From contig WRDO01000005.1 in NCBI GenBank assembly GCA_009779755.1, positions 54,145 to 118,144 on the forward strand: a stretch of 64,000 nucleotides of DNA. Reading direction: 5' to 3'. The DNA comes from Defluviitaleaceae bacterium. GTDB lineage: Bacteria; Bacillota; Clostridia; Lachnospirales; WQUN01. The notes under the pieces are model-generated. The model was given only the letters and a program-made list of their open reading frames with translations, was not told where the DNA came from and ran no database searches. This document shows, piece after piece, positions 7,150-16,169 of the stretch; the stretch's first letter is position 1; every line of letters starts with the position of its first letter. A program made the position numbers and the translations under genes.

Positions 7150-7743
7150 ATGTGCTATGTCGATTATAAGAAAGTAACGTGGCGCGTCATACCGACCGCT
7201 ACGCCCGAGGTTATCAGGCATTGTTCCAAGTGTAACCGCAAGATGCCGTTTTATTGCAGCGAAAAGTTCCGCATGAACGGCAACAACACACGCATCGATG
7301 TGTGGATTATTTACAAATGTACGAAATGCGACACGACATTGAAGCTGACCATCATGAAGGGTATCAAACCGCATGACATCCCGCGTGAAATGTTCGACCA
7401 ATTTACCTATAACGACGCGGCGCTTGCATGGCGGTATGCTTTCGACCGCGATTTTATGAAGCGGAACGCTTGCGTGGTGGATTGCTCGGGGGTGGGGTAT
7501 CGCGTGGAGGGATTTGACCCGCGGGATTTGGAACAACCCCTTCATGTCCATTTGCGAAGTGAATATGTATTTGAACTAAAGCTGGGTACGCTGCTGGCGG
7601 GGGTGATGAGCATTTCCGTCGGTAAGCTGCGCGGTATAATAAAAGAGGGCCTGATAACCACAGACCCCCCGTGCGATATCGTTAAGCATAGGATTAAAAC
7701 AGATTTGGAATTATTTATCCGGCCAACCGCAATCTCATTTTGA
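7150..7743 (+). CDS. DUF1062 family protein
   Basis: 197 residues with the DUF1062 pattern: an N-terminal segment ending in HCSKCNRKMPFYCSEKFRMN, then NNTRIDVWIIYKCTKCDTT, giving two CxxC pairs that look like a zinc ribbon, then GIKPHDIP. The C-terminal third is helical, with a segment (GTLLAGVMSISVGKLRGIIKEG) resembling a small helix-turn-helix. The function of the family is not established. It starts at the ATG 7150 behind GGGAGGGG. The stop codon lies within a strong hairpin. Confidence 0.85.
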   Translation: MCYVDYKKVTWRVIPTATPEVIRHCSKCNRKMPFYCSEKFRMNGNNTRIDVWIIYKCTKCDTTLKLTIMKGIKPHDIPREMFDQFTYNDAALAWRYAFDRDFMKRNACVVDCSGVGYRVEGFDPRDLEQPLHVHLRSEYVFELKLGTLLAGVMSISVGKLRGIIKEGLITTDPPCDIVKHRIKTDLELFIRPTAISF

Positions 7744-7758
7744 GATTGCGGTAACCGG
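7719..7758 (+). terminator. Strong hairpin at the DUF1062 gene end
   Basis: CCGCAATCTCA (7727-7737) pairs perfectly with TGAGATTGCGG (7741-7751), with outer CCGG arms beyond. No clear T-run follows on either strand, so it is either an imperfect terminator between two converging genes or an mRNA-stabilising stem. Confidence 0.5.
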
Positions 7759-7778
7759 ACAGAGGAGAAATCGGCGTT

Positions 7779-8690
7779 TTAGGGTACGGTTACGTTGAAG
7801 TACTTTAATGCGTCCTCTTTAATGATGGCAGCGATTTTAACCTTTCCCATGGCGTACGCCGCATGGTATGCCCGTACGAGGTGTGTTTTGTATATATGTT
7901 CTTCTTCACCCAGCTTGTGGTAACAGTCGGCCATATGAAACAGCATATCCGGGATGTTCTTTAAATTGTTATATTCGCGGCAGATATCCACGGCGATGTC
8001 GCAGGCCCTTAAGGCTTCCTTTAGTTTACCCGCACGCTTTAACATACGCGAAAGGGCAAAATACAATGAGGGAAAAAGAATCGTTTTATCCTCGTCCGAA
8101 ACCCGTGCATTTTCCCGGCTGTTTATCATGGATTGCACCATGGAAATGCACCTGTCGTGTTCTTCCATACCGCTGAGGCATTCGGCCATCGTTATCGTGA
8201 TGCTCATTTCGTTATATGTCATACGGTATTCGGATATCATTTTTTCTTCAAAATGGGGCTTGGACATACGCATGGCTGTTAATAAAGCATCTATGATTTG
8301 CGCGGAGGGTTCGGTTTTCCCTATTACCGCGTTTACATAGGTTATAAATTGCCTGATGATGGGTTGTTTGATGAGCGGCCCTTTTTCGATGGCGTCAACC
8401 ACTTCTTTGATTTCGGTCAAATCGCCGTTGTTAAGCTGCCGCTTGAGGCGTTTGTAATCCCTGTAGCTCCCGTATTCGTCCGAATTGAGGTAAAGCAGCC
8501 AGTAGTCCTCGGTGGGGTGCCCCATCAGTTCAAGCGTGGAAATAAACTGCCATATATCCATGGTCGCTTCCCCGCATTCAATGCGGGCCAATTGGCGGAC
8601 GCTGATAAATAACTGCTCGGCCAATTCCTCCTGGCTAAGGCCCATTTCCTTCCGCATCGTTTTAATGATTTCCGCGCTGTTAATTTTCAT
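7779..8690 (-). CDS. XRE regulator with TPR-like C-terminal domain
   Basis: 303 residues from the ATG at 8690 (GGGAGG upstream); the track start at 8705 lies before that site. The N-terminal 65 residues are a helix-turn-helix (IIKTMRKEMGLSQEELAEQLF). The remaining 240 residues are paired helices of TPR type (for example LSRMLKRAGKLKEALRACDIAVDI and MADCYHKLGEEEHIYKTHLVRAY). This layout is that of the RRNPP regulators (Rgg, PlcR, PrgX), which bind short signalling peptides through the TPR region. No candidate pheromone gene is visible next to it. It lies immediately downstream of the peptide-type importer on the same strand, which makes regulation by an imported peptide an attractive guess. 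Confidence 0.8.
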   Translation of the reverse strand: MKINSAEIIKTMRKEMGLSQEELAEQLFISVRQLARIECGEATMDIWQFISTLELMGHPTEDYWLLYLNSDEYGSYRDYKRLKRQLNNGDLTEIKEVVDAIEKGPLIKQPIIRQFITYVNAVIGKTEPSAQIIDALLTAMRMSKPHFEEKMISEYRMTYNEMSITITMAECLSGMEEHDRCISMVQSMINSRENARVSDEDKTILFPSLYFALSRMLKRAGKLKEALRACDIAVDICREYNNLKNIPDMLFHMADCYHKLGEEEHIYKTHLVRAYHAAYAMGKVKIAAIIKEDALKYFNVTVP

Positions 8691-8710
8691 AAAACCTCCC
8701 ATCACTCGTT

Positions 8711-10441
8711 TTACCTTCCTTGTGTCCTTGGATCCGTGGCTTCGCGCAAGCCGTCCCCGATGAGGTTAATCGAAATGGCTACCGTTACAAGGGAAACGGC
8801 GGGGAATGCCCAACGCCACCATTGGTCGCGCAATACGACGGAATTGTTGGAGCCGGAGAGCATATTACCCCATGTGGGGGTAGGTTCGCTAACCCCAAAA
8901 CCGATAAAGGACAAGGTCGTTTCGGTCAGCATGGACGTGGCGAGGGCAAGGGTGAGCAGTACAATGGCCGCGGAAGCCACGTTGGGCATGATATGGCTGA
9001 AGATGATTTTCGCTTGCTTTACGCCCAAAGCCTTTGCGGCGAGTACGTATTCCGCTTCCTTTGCTTGCAATATTTGTATCCGCACCAAGCGCATAAGGCC
9101 CGGCCAATTTAGCAAACCCATCACTACCATCAGGAAAACCATGCCGCCGATTTCGCCGAAGTTGTCGCGGAAGCGGAATTGCAAAATTAACGCGATGGGC
9201 AAAAAGGGGATGGAACTGACCGCTTCCTGAAAACGCATCAAAAACATATCCACCTTGCCGCCGTAATAACCCGAAAGCCCGCCAAGCAGAAGGCCGATAA
9301 TACCCTGCACCATTACAGCCACCATACCAATCAGCAACGAATACCTGCCCGCGTGCCACAAACGGGTAAATACGCAACGCCCGTGCGCATCCGTACCGAA
9401 AATAAAACCGCGCAAGCCCCAAGTACGTACACCGCCGTTTTCCAGCATAACATAGTTATGGTCGCCCGCCACCGTTACGGAAACGGCATTCCTTACGGTG
9501 GGTGCGTTGGTACGCCCGTGAACATTACTTCCCCACGAAGCCACCGAACCGTCGTTAAGCAGCACGGTGAAATGGTCGCGCCCCGCACCGATGCTTACCG
9601 CGCGGCCTTGTATTCCATCGGGGATATCCATAACAGGGTTGCCGCTTATACCCCACACCACCACGGTGCCGTCGTCCAACACGGCACCGATATGATTGTC
9701 CGCCATGGCGAAATCCGCGATCCAGCCTTGGATTTCCTCCGGCACATAACGTATTTCCCGCGTGGTGGCAAGCAAAATATAAACATATCCGTCCCCGGTG
9801 CGTACGCCCGCGGTCAGCCAATTGGCCTCCAGCTGTACCGGGTTGGCGTCCCGAGGCATCCTTCCGGTGGAAAGGCGGCCCAAATCCGCCCAGTTACCCC
9901 ATGTATGCAAACGTCCGTCCCGGGTTAGGGCCACCGAAAAACGCCGCCCGGCCACCGCCGTCACAACGTTGCCCTGTATACCCGGCGGTACGTCGTTTAA
10001 TTGGAACACAGCGTTTTGGTCGCCCCACGCATATACGTACCCGTCCTCCGTCACCGCCAAAGCGTGATAATCCCCCGCCGAAACACCGGAGATGGGGCGA
10101 TTGGGTTGTGGAGGTGAAAGCAAGGGGCGGGCATGGCTGCCTACGGTTCCCCATACGTGGATTTCGTTATCAAACGATACGCCCACACCGTAACCCGAGC
10201 CCGCGTCCAATAAACGTATGTTGCCCCTTGCGGCGCGGGGTATCCGCATCATATTCATGGAGGGGGGCTGGTTAAATTGCCCGATATCAAAATCATGCAA
10301 TTCCATCGGGAAGAAAAACGGAATAATCGTACTGGCCAACAGCATGGAGAAGAAACCCACCAAGCCGAGTATGGTTAGCTTTCTTCTGAAGAATTCCTTG
10401 ATAATGGTTTTTACGGGACTTTGTACCAATTCTTCGTTCAT
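8711..10441 (-). CDS. OppC/DppC-type permease with RCC1-like propeller in its outer loop
   Basis: 576 residues from the ATG at 10441 (GGGGGGAG upstream). Residues 22-44 are the first membrane helix. Residues 76-343 hold six clear RCC1-type repeats, each of the form G-x-x-H/F-x-x-x-L-x-x-D/N-G-x-V-x-x-W-G (for example SAGDYHALAVTEDGYVYAWG), plus a weaker seventh unit, enough for one beta-propeller. The chain then returns to the normal OppC sequence FGTDAHGRCVFTRLWHAGRYSL (349-370), followed by five membrane helices and the EAA loop (EYVLAAKALG...HIMPN). Family topology puts the propeller outside the cell, where it could touch the substrate-binding lipoprotein or the ligand. Ordinary OppC proteins have about 300 residues and no such domain. 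No ATPase gene is in the window. Confidence 0.9.
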   Translation of the reverse strand: MNEELVQSPVKTIIKEFFRRKLTILGLVGFFSMLLASTIIPFFFPMELHDFDIGQFNQPPSMNMMRIPRAARGNIRLLDAGSGYGVGVSFDNEIHVWGTVGSHARPLLSPPQPNRPISGVSAGDYHALAVTEDGYVYAWGDQNAVFQLNDVPPGIQGNVVTAVAGRRFSVALTRDGRLHTWGNWADLGRLSTGRMPRDANPVQLEANWLTAGVRTGDGYVYILLATTREIRYVPEEIQGWIADFAMADNHIGAVLDDGTVVVWGISGNPVMDIPDGIQGRAVSIGAGRDHFTVLLNDGSVASWGSNVHGRTNAPTVRNAVSVTVAGDHNYVMLENGGVRTWGLRGFIFGTDAHGRCVFTRLWHAGRYSLLIGMVAVMVQGIIGLLLGGLSGYYGGKVDMFLMRFQEAVSSIPFLPIALILQFRFRDNFGEIGGMVFLMVVMGLLNWPGLMRLVRIQILQAKEAEYVLAAKALGVKQAKIIFSHIMPNVASAAIVLLTLALATSMLTETTLSFIGFGVSEPTPTWGNMLSGSNNSVVLRDQWWRWAFPAVSLVTVAISINLIGDGLREATDPRTQGR

Positions 10442-10460
10442 TTTTCTCCCCCCTTCCCCA

Positions 10461-11450
10461 TTAATCAAATCGGATGCGCGGATCCACCATGACGTACACG
10501 ATATCCAACGCCAGCAACCCCGTAAAAGCGATAAGCGCGTAGAAAACGTTCATGGCCATCAACACGCTGATATCCCGCAGGTTTAAGGCATTTAACATAA
10601 TCTGCCCCATCCCTTGCCAGGAAAAGGTGATTTCGATGGCCATGGAGCCGCCGAAGATGCCGATAAAAAATCCCGCCATCACGGTGATGATGGGGATCAG
10701 CGCGTTCCTGAAGGCATGGACGTAGATAACCGTTTTCTCGGCCAGCCCCTTTGCCCGAGCGGTGCGTATACAATCCATGTTTAATGCGTCGATCATGGCG
10801 GAGCGGATAAACCGTATCATTCCCGCAAGGCCCATAAATACGATAGACAGGAGGGGCAAAGCCATATAACGCAGCCTGTCCTGATACCACGCGAGGGTTC
10901 CTTCATCGGGCGGCATAATCGAAGCCATCCCGAACATGGGGAAAACGGGGAAGATAATAGCGAACAATACGATCATGATGAGGCCGAACAGGAAACCGGG
11001 AATGCTTAACCCGATCATCGACCCCACCAACGCCGTATTGTCAAATAACCTGCCCCGTCTAAGAGCACTGTACACGCCCACGGGTATGGTGATAGCGAAG
11101 ACGAGGAACATACTAAAGACGTTCATCGTTATCGTGTTGGCCATAGGGGAGCGTACGTGATCCAAAACCGATTGCCGCGTCTCCATGGAGATACCGAAAT
11201 CACCCCGCGCCATTGAGGCGACCCAATAGAAATATTGGACGAAGTGATTCCGATCCAGCCCCATGGTTTCGATGATTTCGTTTTTCATCAGTCGAAGCTG
11301 TTCGGGGCTAAGCCCCGATTGCATTTCCAGGGGTAAATAAAGCTCTATCGGGTCCCCCGGCATCGTGCGGAACAGCATGAAGATAAAAAACGAAACCAAA
11401 AATAAAACCAAAGCAATATAAAACAAACGTCGGATTACATATTTAACCAC
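10461..11450 (-). CDS. OppB/DppB-type ABC importer permease
   Basis: 329 residues. An N-terminal helix and the conserved RRLFYIALVLFLVSFFIF/PGDP segment are followed by the BPD-type permease core with the EAA loop (IRTARAKGLAEKTVIYVHAFRNALIP). It pairs with the RCC1-bearing permease downstream to form the membrane channel of a peptide- or oligosaccharide-type importer. It overlaps the end of the lipoprotein gene by eight bases and precedes the second permease, so the three genes form one transcription unit. Confidence 0.92.
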   Translation of the reverse strand: MVKYVIRRLFYIALVLFLVSFFIFMLFRTMPGDPIELYLPLEMQSGLSPEQLRLMKNEIIETMGLDRNHFVQYFYWVASMARGDFGISMETRQSVLDHVRSPMANTITMNVFSMFLVFAITIPVGVYSALRRGRLFDNTALVGSMIGLSIPGFLFGLIMIVLFAIIFPVFPMFGMASIMPPDEGTLAWYQDRLRYMALPLLSIVFMGLAGMIRFIRSAMIDALNMDCIRTARAKGLAEKTVIYVHAFRNALIPIITVMAGFFIGIFGGSMAIEITFSWQGMGQIMLNALNLRDISVLMAMNVFYALIAFTGLLALDIVYVMVDPRIRFD

Positions 11451-13530
11451 GGATATACGACCGCTGGATCGCCTCGGGGAAGGTCCACAAGCCCGTATTA
11501 AACCATCCGCCCAGCCAAGTGGGGATAAAATCGTGGTGGAGGGACATGGACATGGGGATCGTGTAGGCTTCGTAATTCAAATGCACCATAAAGTCGATAA
11601 ACGCGTCCACAAAAGCGGAATGCCCTTCCGGGGTGGTGATGTCCAACACGCGGAAGCGGTCAGCCAATTCACGGGTTACGGGATTGTCCACCTGCCCCCA
11701 ATTGCTTTGGGGTATCCATTCCAAGGAGAAAAGGAGCCACGGTGCCCATATGGTCGCCATCCCCACAGTCAATTGGTACATATGAAAACGTTCTTCTTCC
11801 CTGTAACCACCCTGCATTATCGCCGCCCAACGTTGGCTGCGCTCTTCCACAAGACGCATTCCGGCATAAGCCATATTTTCCGGTAATTGGAGGTTAAGCG
11901 TGTCACGCCCGACGCTTGGGTCGGGCGTGACCACCCAACGGATTTCCAAGGGCATAAGCTCCCCGTCTACCCATTTGTGGCGGATATGGTTTTCATTGCC
12001 CGGGCCGATGAAGGGTTCACCCGTGGCGGTATAATTCCAACCGCCCGATTCCAACAGCTCGATTGCGCGGGAGATGTTTAGGCCATAGATAACCAGCCGG
12101 TCGCGCAGACCCCGTTCCATGGCTTCCTGATACCACCACCACGCGGCTCCGTAAGGGCCGTGGGGAACGGTGGCGAACCCGCGGTTGACGATTTCGTTCC
12201 AGGCGTAGCGATCGATCAGGTACGACATGGCTTGGCGCACTTCCCTGAATTGGGTGGGGCCGAAGTCCGTATGGAACTGTATCAGGCTTTGACCGTGCTG
12301 GGGATAATTGAAAAAGGTGTGGCTCGGATTGTCTATGTTGATCAGTGTGGCAAAGGCGTTTTGCAAGTTTTCGCCGCCGGCCATCGCCACGTTCATGTGT
12401 ACCTCCCCGGCGGCCAGTGCGTCCACGATAAGGGGGACAGGGACAAAACGCCATATAATCCGTTCGATGCGGGGTTTAAAGCCGTCCCACGTACCGGGGA
12501 AATAAGGGTTGACCACCAAGGTAAGCACGCTGTTACCCACGTCAACGCTTTCGAACATATAGGGACCCGAAAAAACGGTGGGCCTGTACCGTTGCCCGTC
12601 GCCGCCGATGATGATCCGTTCCCCGACGGCGTCCAGCGCGTATTCGCCGGTTTCCTCGTCGATTTGGTACTCGAAGGTGCCGCCGTTTACGGCAAGGTTT
12701 AGAGCCTCAAAGGTGAGGGGAATCCTTCCCGGGCCGGTGAGGAACACGCCGTTGCCGTCGTCATGGGCTTCCACGCCGTAGGCATGGAGCGCGGTAGGAC
12801 CGACCCCCATAAACATGGCGGCTTCCCATACGTTGGGCAGGTGCTCCGCGTCAATGGTAAGAGAAAATTCCGAATCGCTGTAAATACGGACGCCCGATAA
12901 GATTCCGGATTCGCCGTTGATCCATGACCCGCGGCCCGTCACTTCCAGCCAGTCCCCTGCGGAGGGCACCAACGCCGCCCACTGGGGGCTGGTAACAAAC
13001 GCAATGCTGCCTGCGTAATGATGGGCTGTAATAACGCTTCCGTCGGAGAAACGGTTATCCGTATAAATCATAAACCGGTATGTCCTGGAGCCGTCCGGGT
13101 TGTCGGTAACCACGGGCCAAGCCCCGTCCTTCATGACGATGGGGTTGGGGAAGACATCGTTAAAATGATTGCGTGACATAGTGCTTAACCCGGAGAGTGA
13201 GCTTCCGAACATAAGCAACCGGGCGTGGTTGTTGGTGGTGGGGTTCGTCCACCCCGCCAGCATGTTGGCGTCGGGGCGGATGGGGGCCACCATCACCACG
13301 TAGCCGGTAGCTTCCCCATCGGGGATGTTTGACAGGATGTACTCACGCGACCCCGGCGGTACAGGGGGTGGGGTGGGCGCGGGGGTGGGTGCCGCGGTGG
13401 GGGTGGGGTTCGTTATACCGGGCCTTGCCGGTTGTTCCCCGTCGCTTTGATTCCCATTGCCGCCCCGGTTACACGCCGAAAGCGTTAATAATAACGCCGA
13501 CAGCAACGATAAAAACAATAATTTCTTCAT
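11443..13530 (-). CDS. Family 5 extracellular solute-binding lipoprotein
   Basis: 695 residues, somewhat longer than usual OppA/DppA proteins (about 530-600). The signal peptide ends in LTLSAC, so Cys20 is the lipidation site. A low-complexity linker rich in Pro, Thr and Ala follows (about 35-60). The rest is the type 5 binding fold, with YRFMIYTDNRFSDGSVITAHHYAGSI and TQFREVRQAMSYLIDRYAWNE as recognisable SBP_bac_5 segments. It delivers substrate, probably a peptide or oligosaccharide, to the two permeases encoded downstream. The GH130 phosphorylase upstream on the same strand hints at a mannoside, but a terminator separates them. Confidence 0.9.
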   Translation of the reverse strand: MKKLLFLSLLSALLLTLSACNRGGNGNQSDGEQPARPGITNPTPTAAPTPAPTPPPVPPGSREYILSNIPDGEATGYVVMVAPIRPDANMLAGWTNPTTNNHARLLMFGSSLSGLSTMSRNHFNDVFPNPIVMKDGAWPVVTDNPDGSRTYRFMIYTDNRFSDGSVITAHHYAGSIAFVTSPQWAALVPSAGDWLEVTGRGSWINGESGILSGVRIYSDSEFSLTIDAEHLPNVWEAAMFMGVGPTALHAYGVEAHDDGNGVFLTGPGRIPLTFEALNLAVNGGTFEYQIDEETGEYALDAVGERIIIGGDGQRYRPTVFSGPYMFESVDVGNSVLTLVVNPYFPGTWDGFKPRIERIIWRFVPVPLIVDALAAGEVHMNVAMAGGENLQNAFATLINIDNPSHTFFNYPQHGQSLIQFHTDFGPTQFREVRQAMSYLIDRYAWNEIVNRGFATVPHGPYGAAWWWYQEAMERGLRDRLVIYGLNISRAIELLESGGWNYTATGEPFIGPGNENHIRHKWVDGELMPLEIRWVVTPDPSVGRDTLNLQLPENMAYAGMRLVEERSQRWAAIMQGGYREEERFHMYQLTVGMATIWAPWLLFSLEWIPQSNWGQVDNPVTRELADRFRVLDITTPEGHSAFVDAFIDFMVHLNYEAYTIPMSMSLHHDFIPTWLGGWFNTGLWTFPEAIQRSYIRG

Positions 13531-13604
13531 GTTCTCCTCCTTAACATTTCCAATGGAATGATGAATGGTTTATGGATGATATAACCCCGACCGACTCCCG
13601 ACCA

Positions 13605-13653
13605 TGACAAAATCGGGCATACGGCGTTGCATACGGTGTGCCGACTTTTGTCA
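13605..13653 (-). repeat. Long imperfect inverted repeat upstream of the importer operon
   Basis: TGACAAAA (13605-13612) and TTTTGTCA (13646-13653) are exact arms of a stem that continues inwards with a few mismatches. It lies between the terminator of the GH130 gene and the start of the lipoprotein gene. It may be an operator or a leader hairpin; I could not place a convincing promoter here. Confidence 0.45.
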
Positions 13654-13669
13654 GGGCGGTTGTCCGCAC

Positions 13670-13696
13670 AAAAAAACCCGGATCCTTTGATCCGGG
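13670..13696 (-). terminator. Intrinsic terminator after the GH130 gene
   Basis: On the minus strand CCCGGATC pairs with GATCCGGG around a 4-base loop and is followed by seven T. This is a textbook terminator for the phosphorylase transcript. Confidence 0.9.
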
Positions 13697-13724
13697 CGTT
13701 TTAAACAATAGATATATCAGGCAC

Positions 13725-13814
13725 TCATCTTTTTAATAAAACCGTTACAACTCCTACAGTCCCCGCTGCGATAAACGCCGTCGCCAACCCAAAGCCATGT
13801 TTTAACCAACCCAT
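13725..13814 (-). CDS. Possible 29-residue membrane peptide
   Basis: An ATG 11 bases after the phosphorylase stop opens a 29-codon frame whose product is one hydrophobic, Gly/Ala/Val-rich helix flanked by lysine and arginine (MGWLKHGF...VTVLLKR). It lies on the same transcript, before the terminator. The GGGGGTAAG upstream is somewhat far from the start. Composition is protein-like, but initiation is not proven. Confidence 0.35.
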   Translation of the reverse strand: MGWLKHGFGLATAFIAAGTVGVVTVLLKR

Positions 13815-13825
13815 GGCAAAGGGAC

Positions 13826-14839
13826 TTACCCCCGGCCCAAGTCCCCGTCGACCGCGCCCAATTGGTTGTTCGCTTTGGTGAACGCGATGATTTCATCCAC
13901 ATAACCGAACGCCACGGCAGTGTAGGTATCCGCCGCGCCGTAGTAGATGGCAAGGCGCCCGGTTGACGCGTCGCACAGCGTAGCGCAGGGGAATGCCACA
14001 TTCGGCACGAAGCCCACGGTTTCGTAGGGTACTTCCGGCGTAAGGATGTAATACTTGGAACGGTACAATACTTTCGAGGGGTTTTCCAAATCCAGTAACG
14101 CGCTGCCCATGCTGTATACATAACCGTTGCACGTCAGCACCACGCCGTGGTAAATCATCAGCCAACCTTCGTCGGTTTCGATGGGGATGGGGCCCGCGCC
14201 GATTTTCAGGCTTTCCCAGCCGCCGCCGGTGCGCATGACGAGGCGGTGCTTACCCCAATAGGTGAAGTCGGGGCTTTCGGAGAGGTAGATATCGCCGAAG
14301 GGTGTGTGCCCGTTATCCGACGGGCGGCTTAGCAGCAGGTATTTTCCGTTGACTTTGCGCGGGAAAAGTACGCCGTTGCGGTTAAAGGGAAGGAACGCGT
14401 TTTCGTGCCGCGTGAAGGTCTTGAAATCCTTCGTCGAACCCAGTCCGATGGTGGGGAAGCCGTTCATGCTTGTACACCACATGATGTAGTAGGTACCGTC
14501 CATTTCCATCAGGCGGGGGTCGTAGCAATAACCCGGCTGGAAGGGTTTGCCGTCTTCGTCCACCCATTTGATGTCCTCGTCTTCCAATTCCCAATTGATG
14601 GCGTCCTTGCTTTTGCCGAAATGGATGCGCATGGAAATGTCCTTATGGTCGGCGCGGAAAATCCCCACGAATTCGTCCCCGTAGGGAATGACCGCCGAAT
14701 TAAACACGCGCGCGATCTTGGGGTTGGTGTTGATGCCGATGACGGGATTGCCCGAATACCGCCATAATAATTCTTTACAAGAGGCGGGCTTATCCTCCCA
14801 TGGGATATTCGGGAGGGGACTGCCGACGATTTTGGCCAT
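13826..14839 (-). CDS. GH130 family beta-mannoside phosphorylase
   Basis: 337 residues from the ATG at 14839 (AAAGGAG upstream). The five-bladed GH130 fold is recognised from NSAVIPYGDEFVGIFRADHK, YDPRLMEMDGTYYIMWCTS, AFLPFNRNGVLFPRKVNGKY and SRPSDNGHTPFGDIY. The overall sequence is closest to the enzymes that phosphorolyse 4-O-beta-mannosyl-glucose or mannosyl-oligosaccharides to mannose 1-phosphate. The catalytic Asp of the family lies in the YDPR segment, which is intact. There is no signal peptide, so it acts in the cytoplasm on imported saccharides. Exact specificity (GH130_1 versus _2) cannot be fixed by eye. Confidence 0.9.
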   Translation of the reverse strand: MAKIVGSPLPNIPWEDKPASCKELLWRYSGNPVIGINTNPKIARVFNSAVIPYGDEFVGIFRADHKDISMRIHFGKSKDAINWELEDEDIKWVDEDGKPFQPGYCYDPRLMEMDGTYYIMWCTSMNGFPTIGLGSTKDFKTFTRHENAFLPFNRNGVLFPRKVNGKYLLLSRPSDNGHTPFGDIYLSESPDFTYWGKHRLVMRTGGGWESLKIGAGPIPIETDEGWLMIYHGVVLTCNGYVYSMGSALLDLENPSKVLYRSKYYILTPEVPYETVGFVPNVAFPCATLCDASTGRLAIYYGAADTYTAVAFGYVDEIIAFTKANNQLGAVDGDLGRG

Positions 14840-14854
14840 GATACGCTCCTTTAA

Positions 14855-15961
<1,107 letters not shown>

Positions 15962-15982
15962 GGACCCGTAATTTAAGTTATA

Positions 15983-16028
15983 GGGGGTTGTCTTGCTTTT
16001 ATCAATAAAGCAAGACAACCCCTTATTT
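15983..16028 (+). terminator. Intrinsic terminator of gap
   Basis: GGGGTTGTCTTGCTT pairs with AAGCAAGACAACCCC around a short A/T loop, followed by TTATTTAT. It lies directly after the gap stop codon. Confidence 0.88.
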
Positions 16029-16066
16029 ATATGTGCATTAACAAGCCGCATAAATATATAAACGAT

Positions 16067-16104
16067 TTTACAAACATTTTACATAGAATATACCTTTTTA
16101 TGCT
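16067..16104 (+). promoter_or_regulatory. Pho box upstream of pstS
   Basis: TTTACA occurs at 16067-16072 and again at 16078-16083, exactly 11 bases apart. This is the spacing and sequence (TT-A-ACA type) of PhoP direct repeats in Bacillus. A TTAACA at 16038 is out of phase. TAGAAT or TATGCT just downstream could be the -10. Since phoP and phoR end the same operon, this is probably positive autoregulation under phosphate starvation. Confidence 0.6.
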
Positions 16105-16169
16105 GTTACATATTTATCCCCGTTGATAGAATCCTGAGCGTAGCCAAAAAACGCTGAGGAGAATGATCC

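Noticed and set aside
13717-14121. Minus-strand ORF of 134 residues at the GH130 3' end
   Set aside because: It overlaps the phosphorylase in another frame and has unnatural composition. Only the separate 29-codon frame at 13725 is mentioned, with low confidence.
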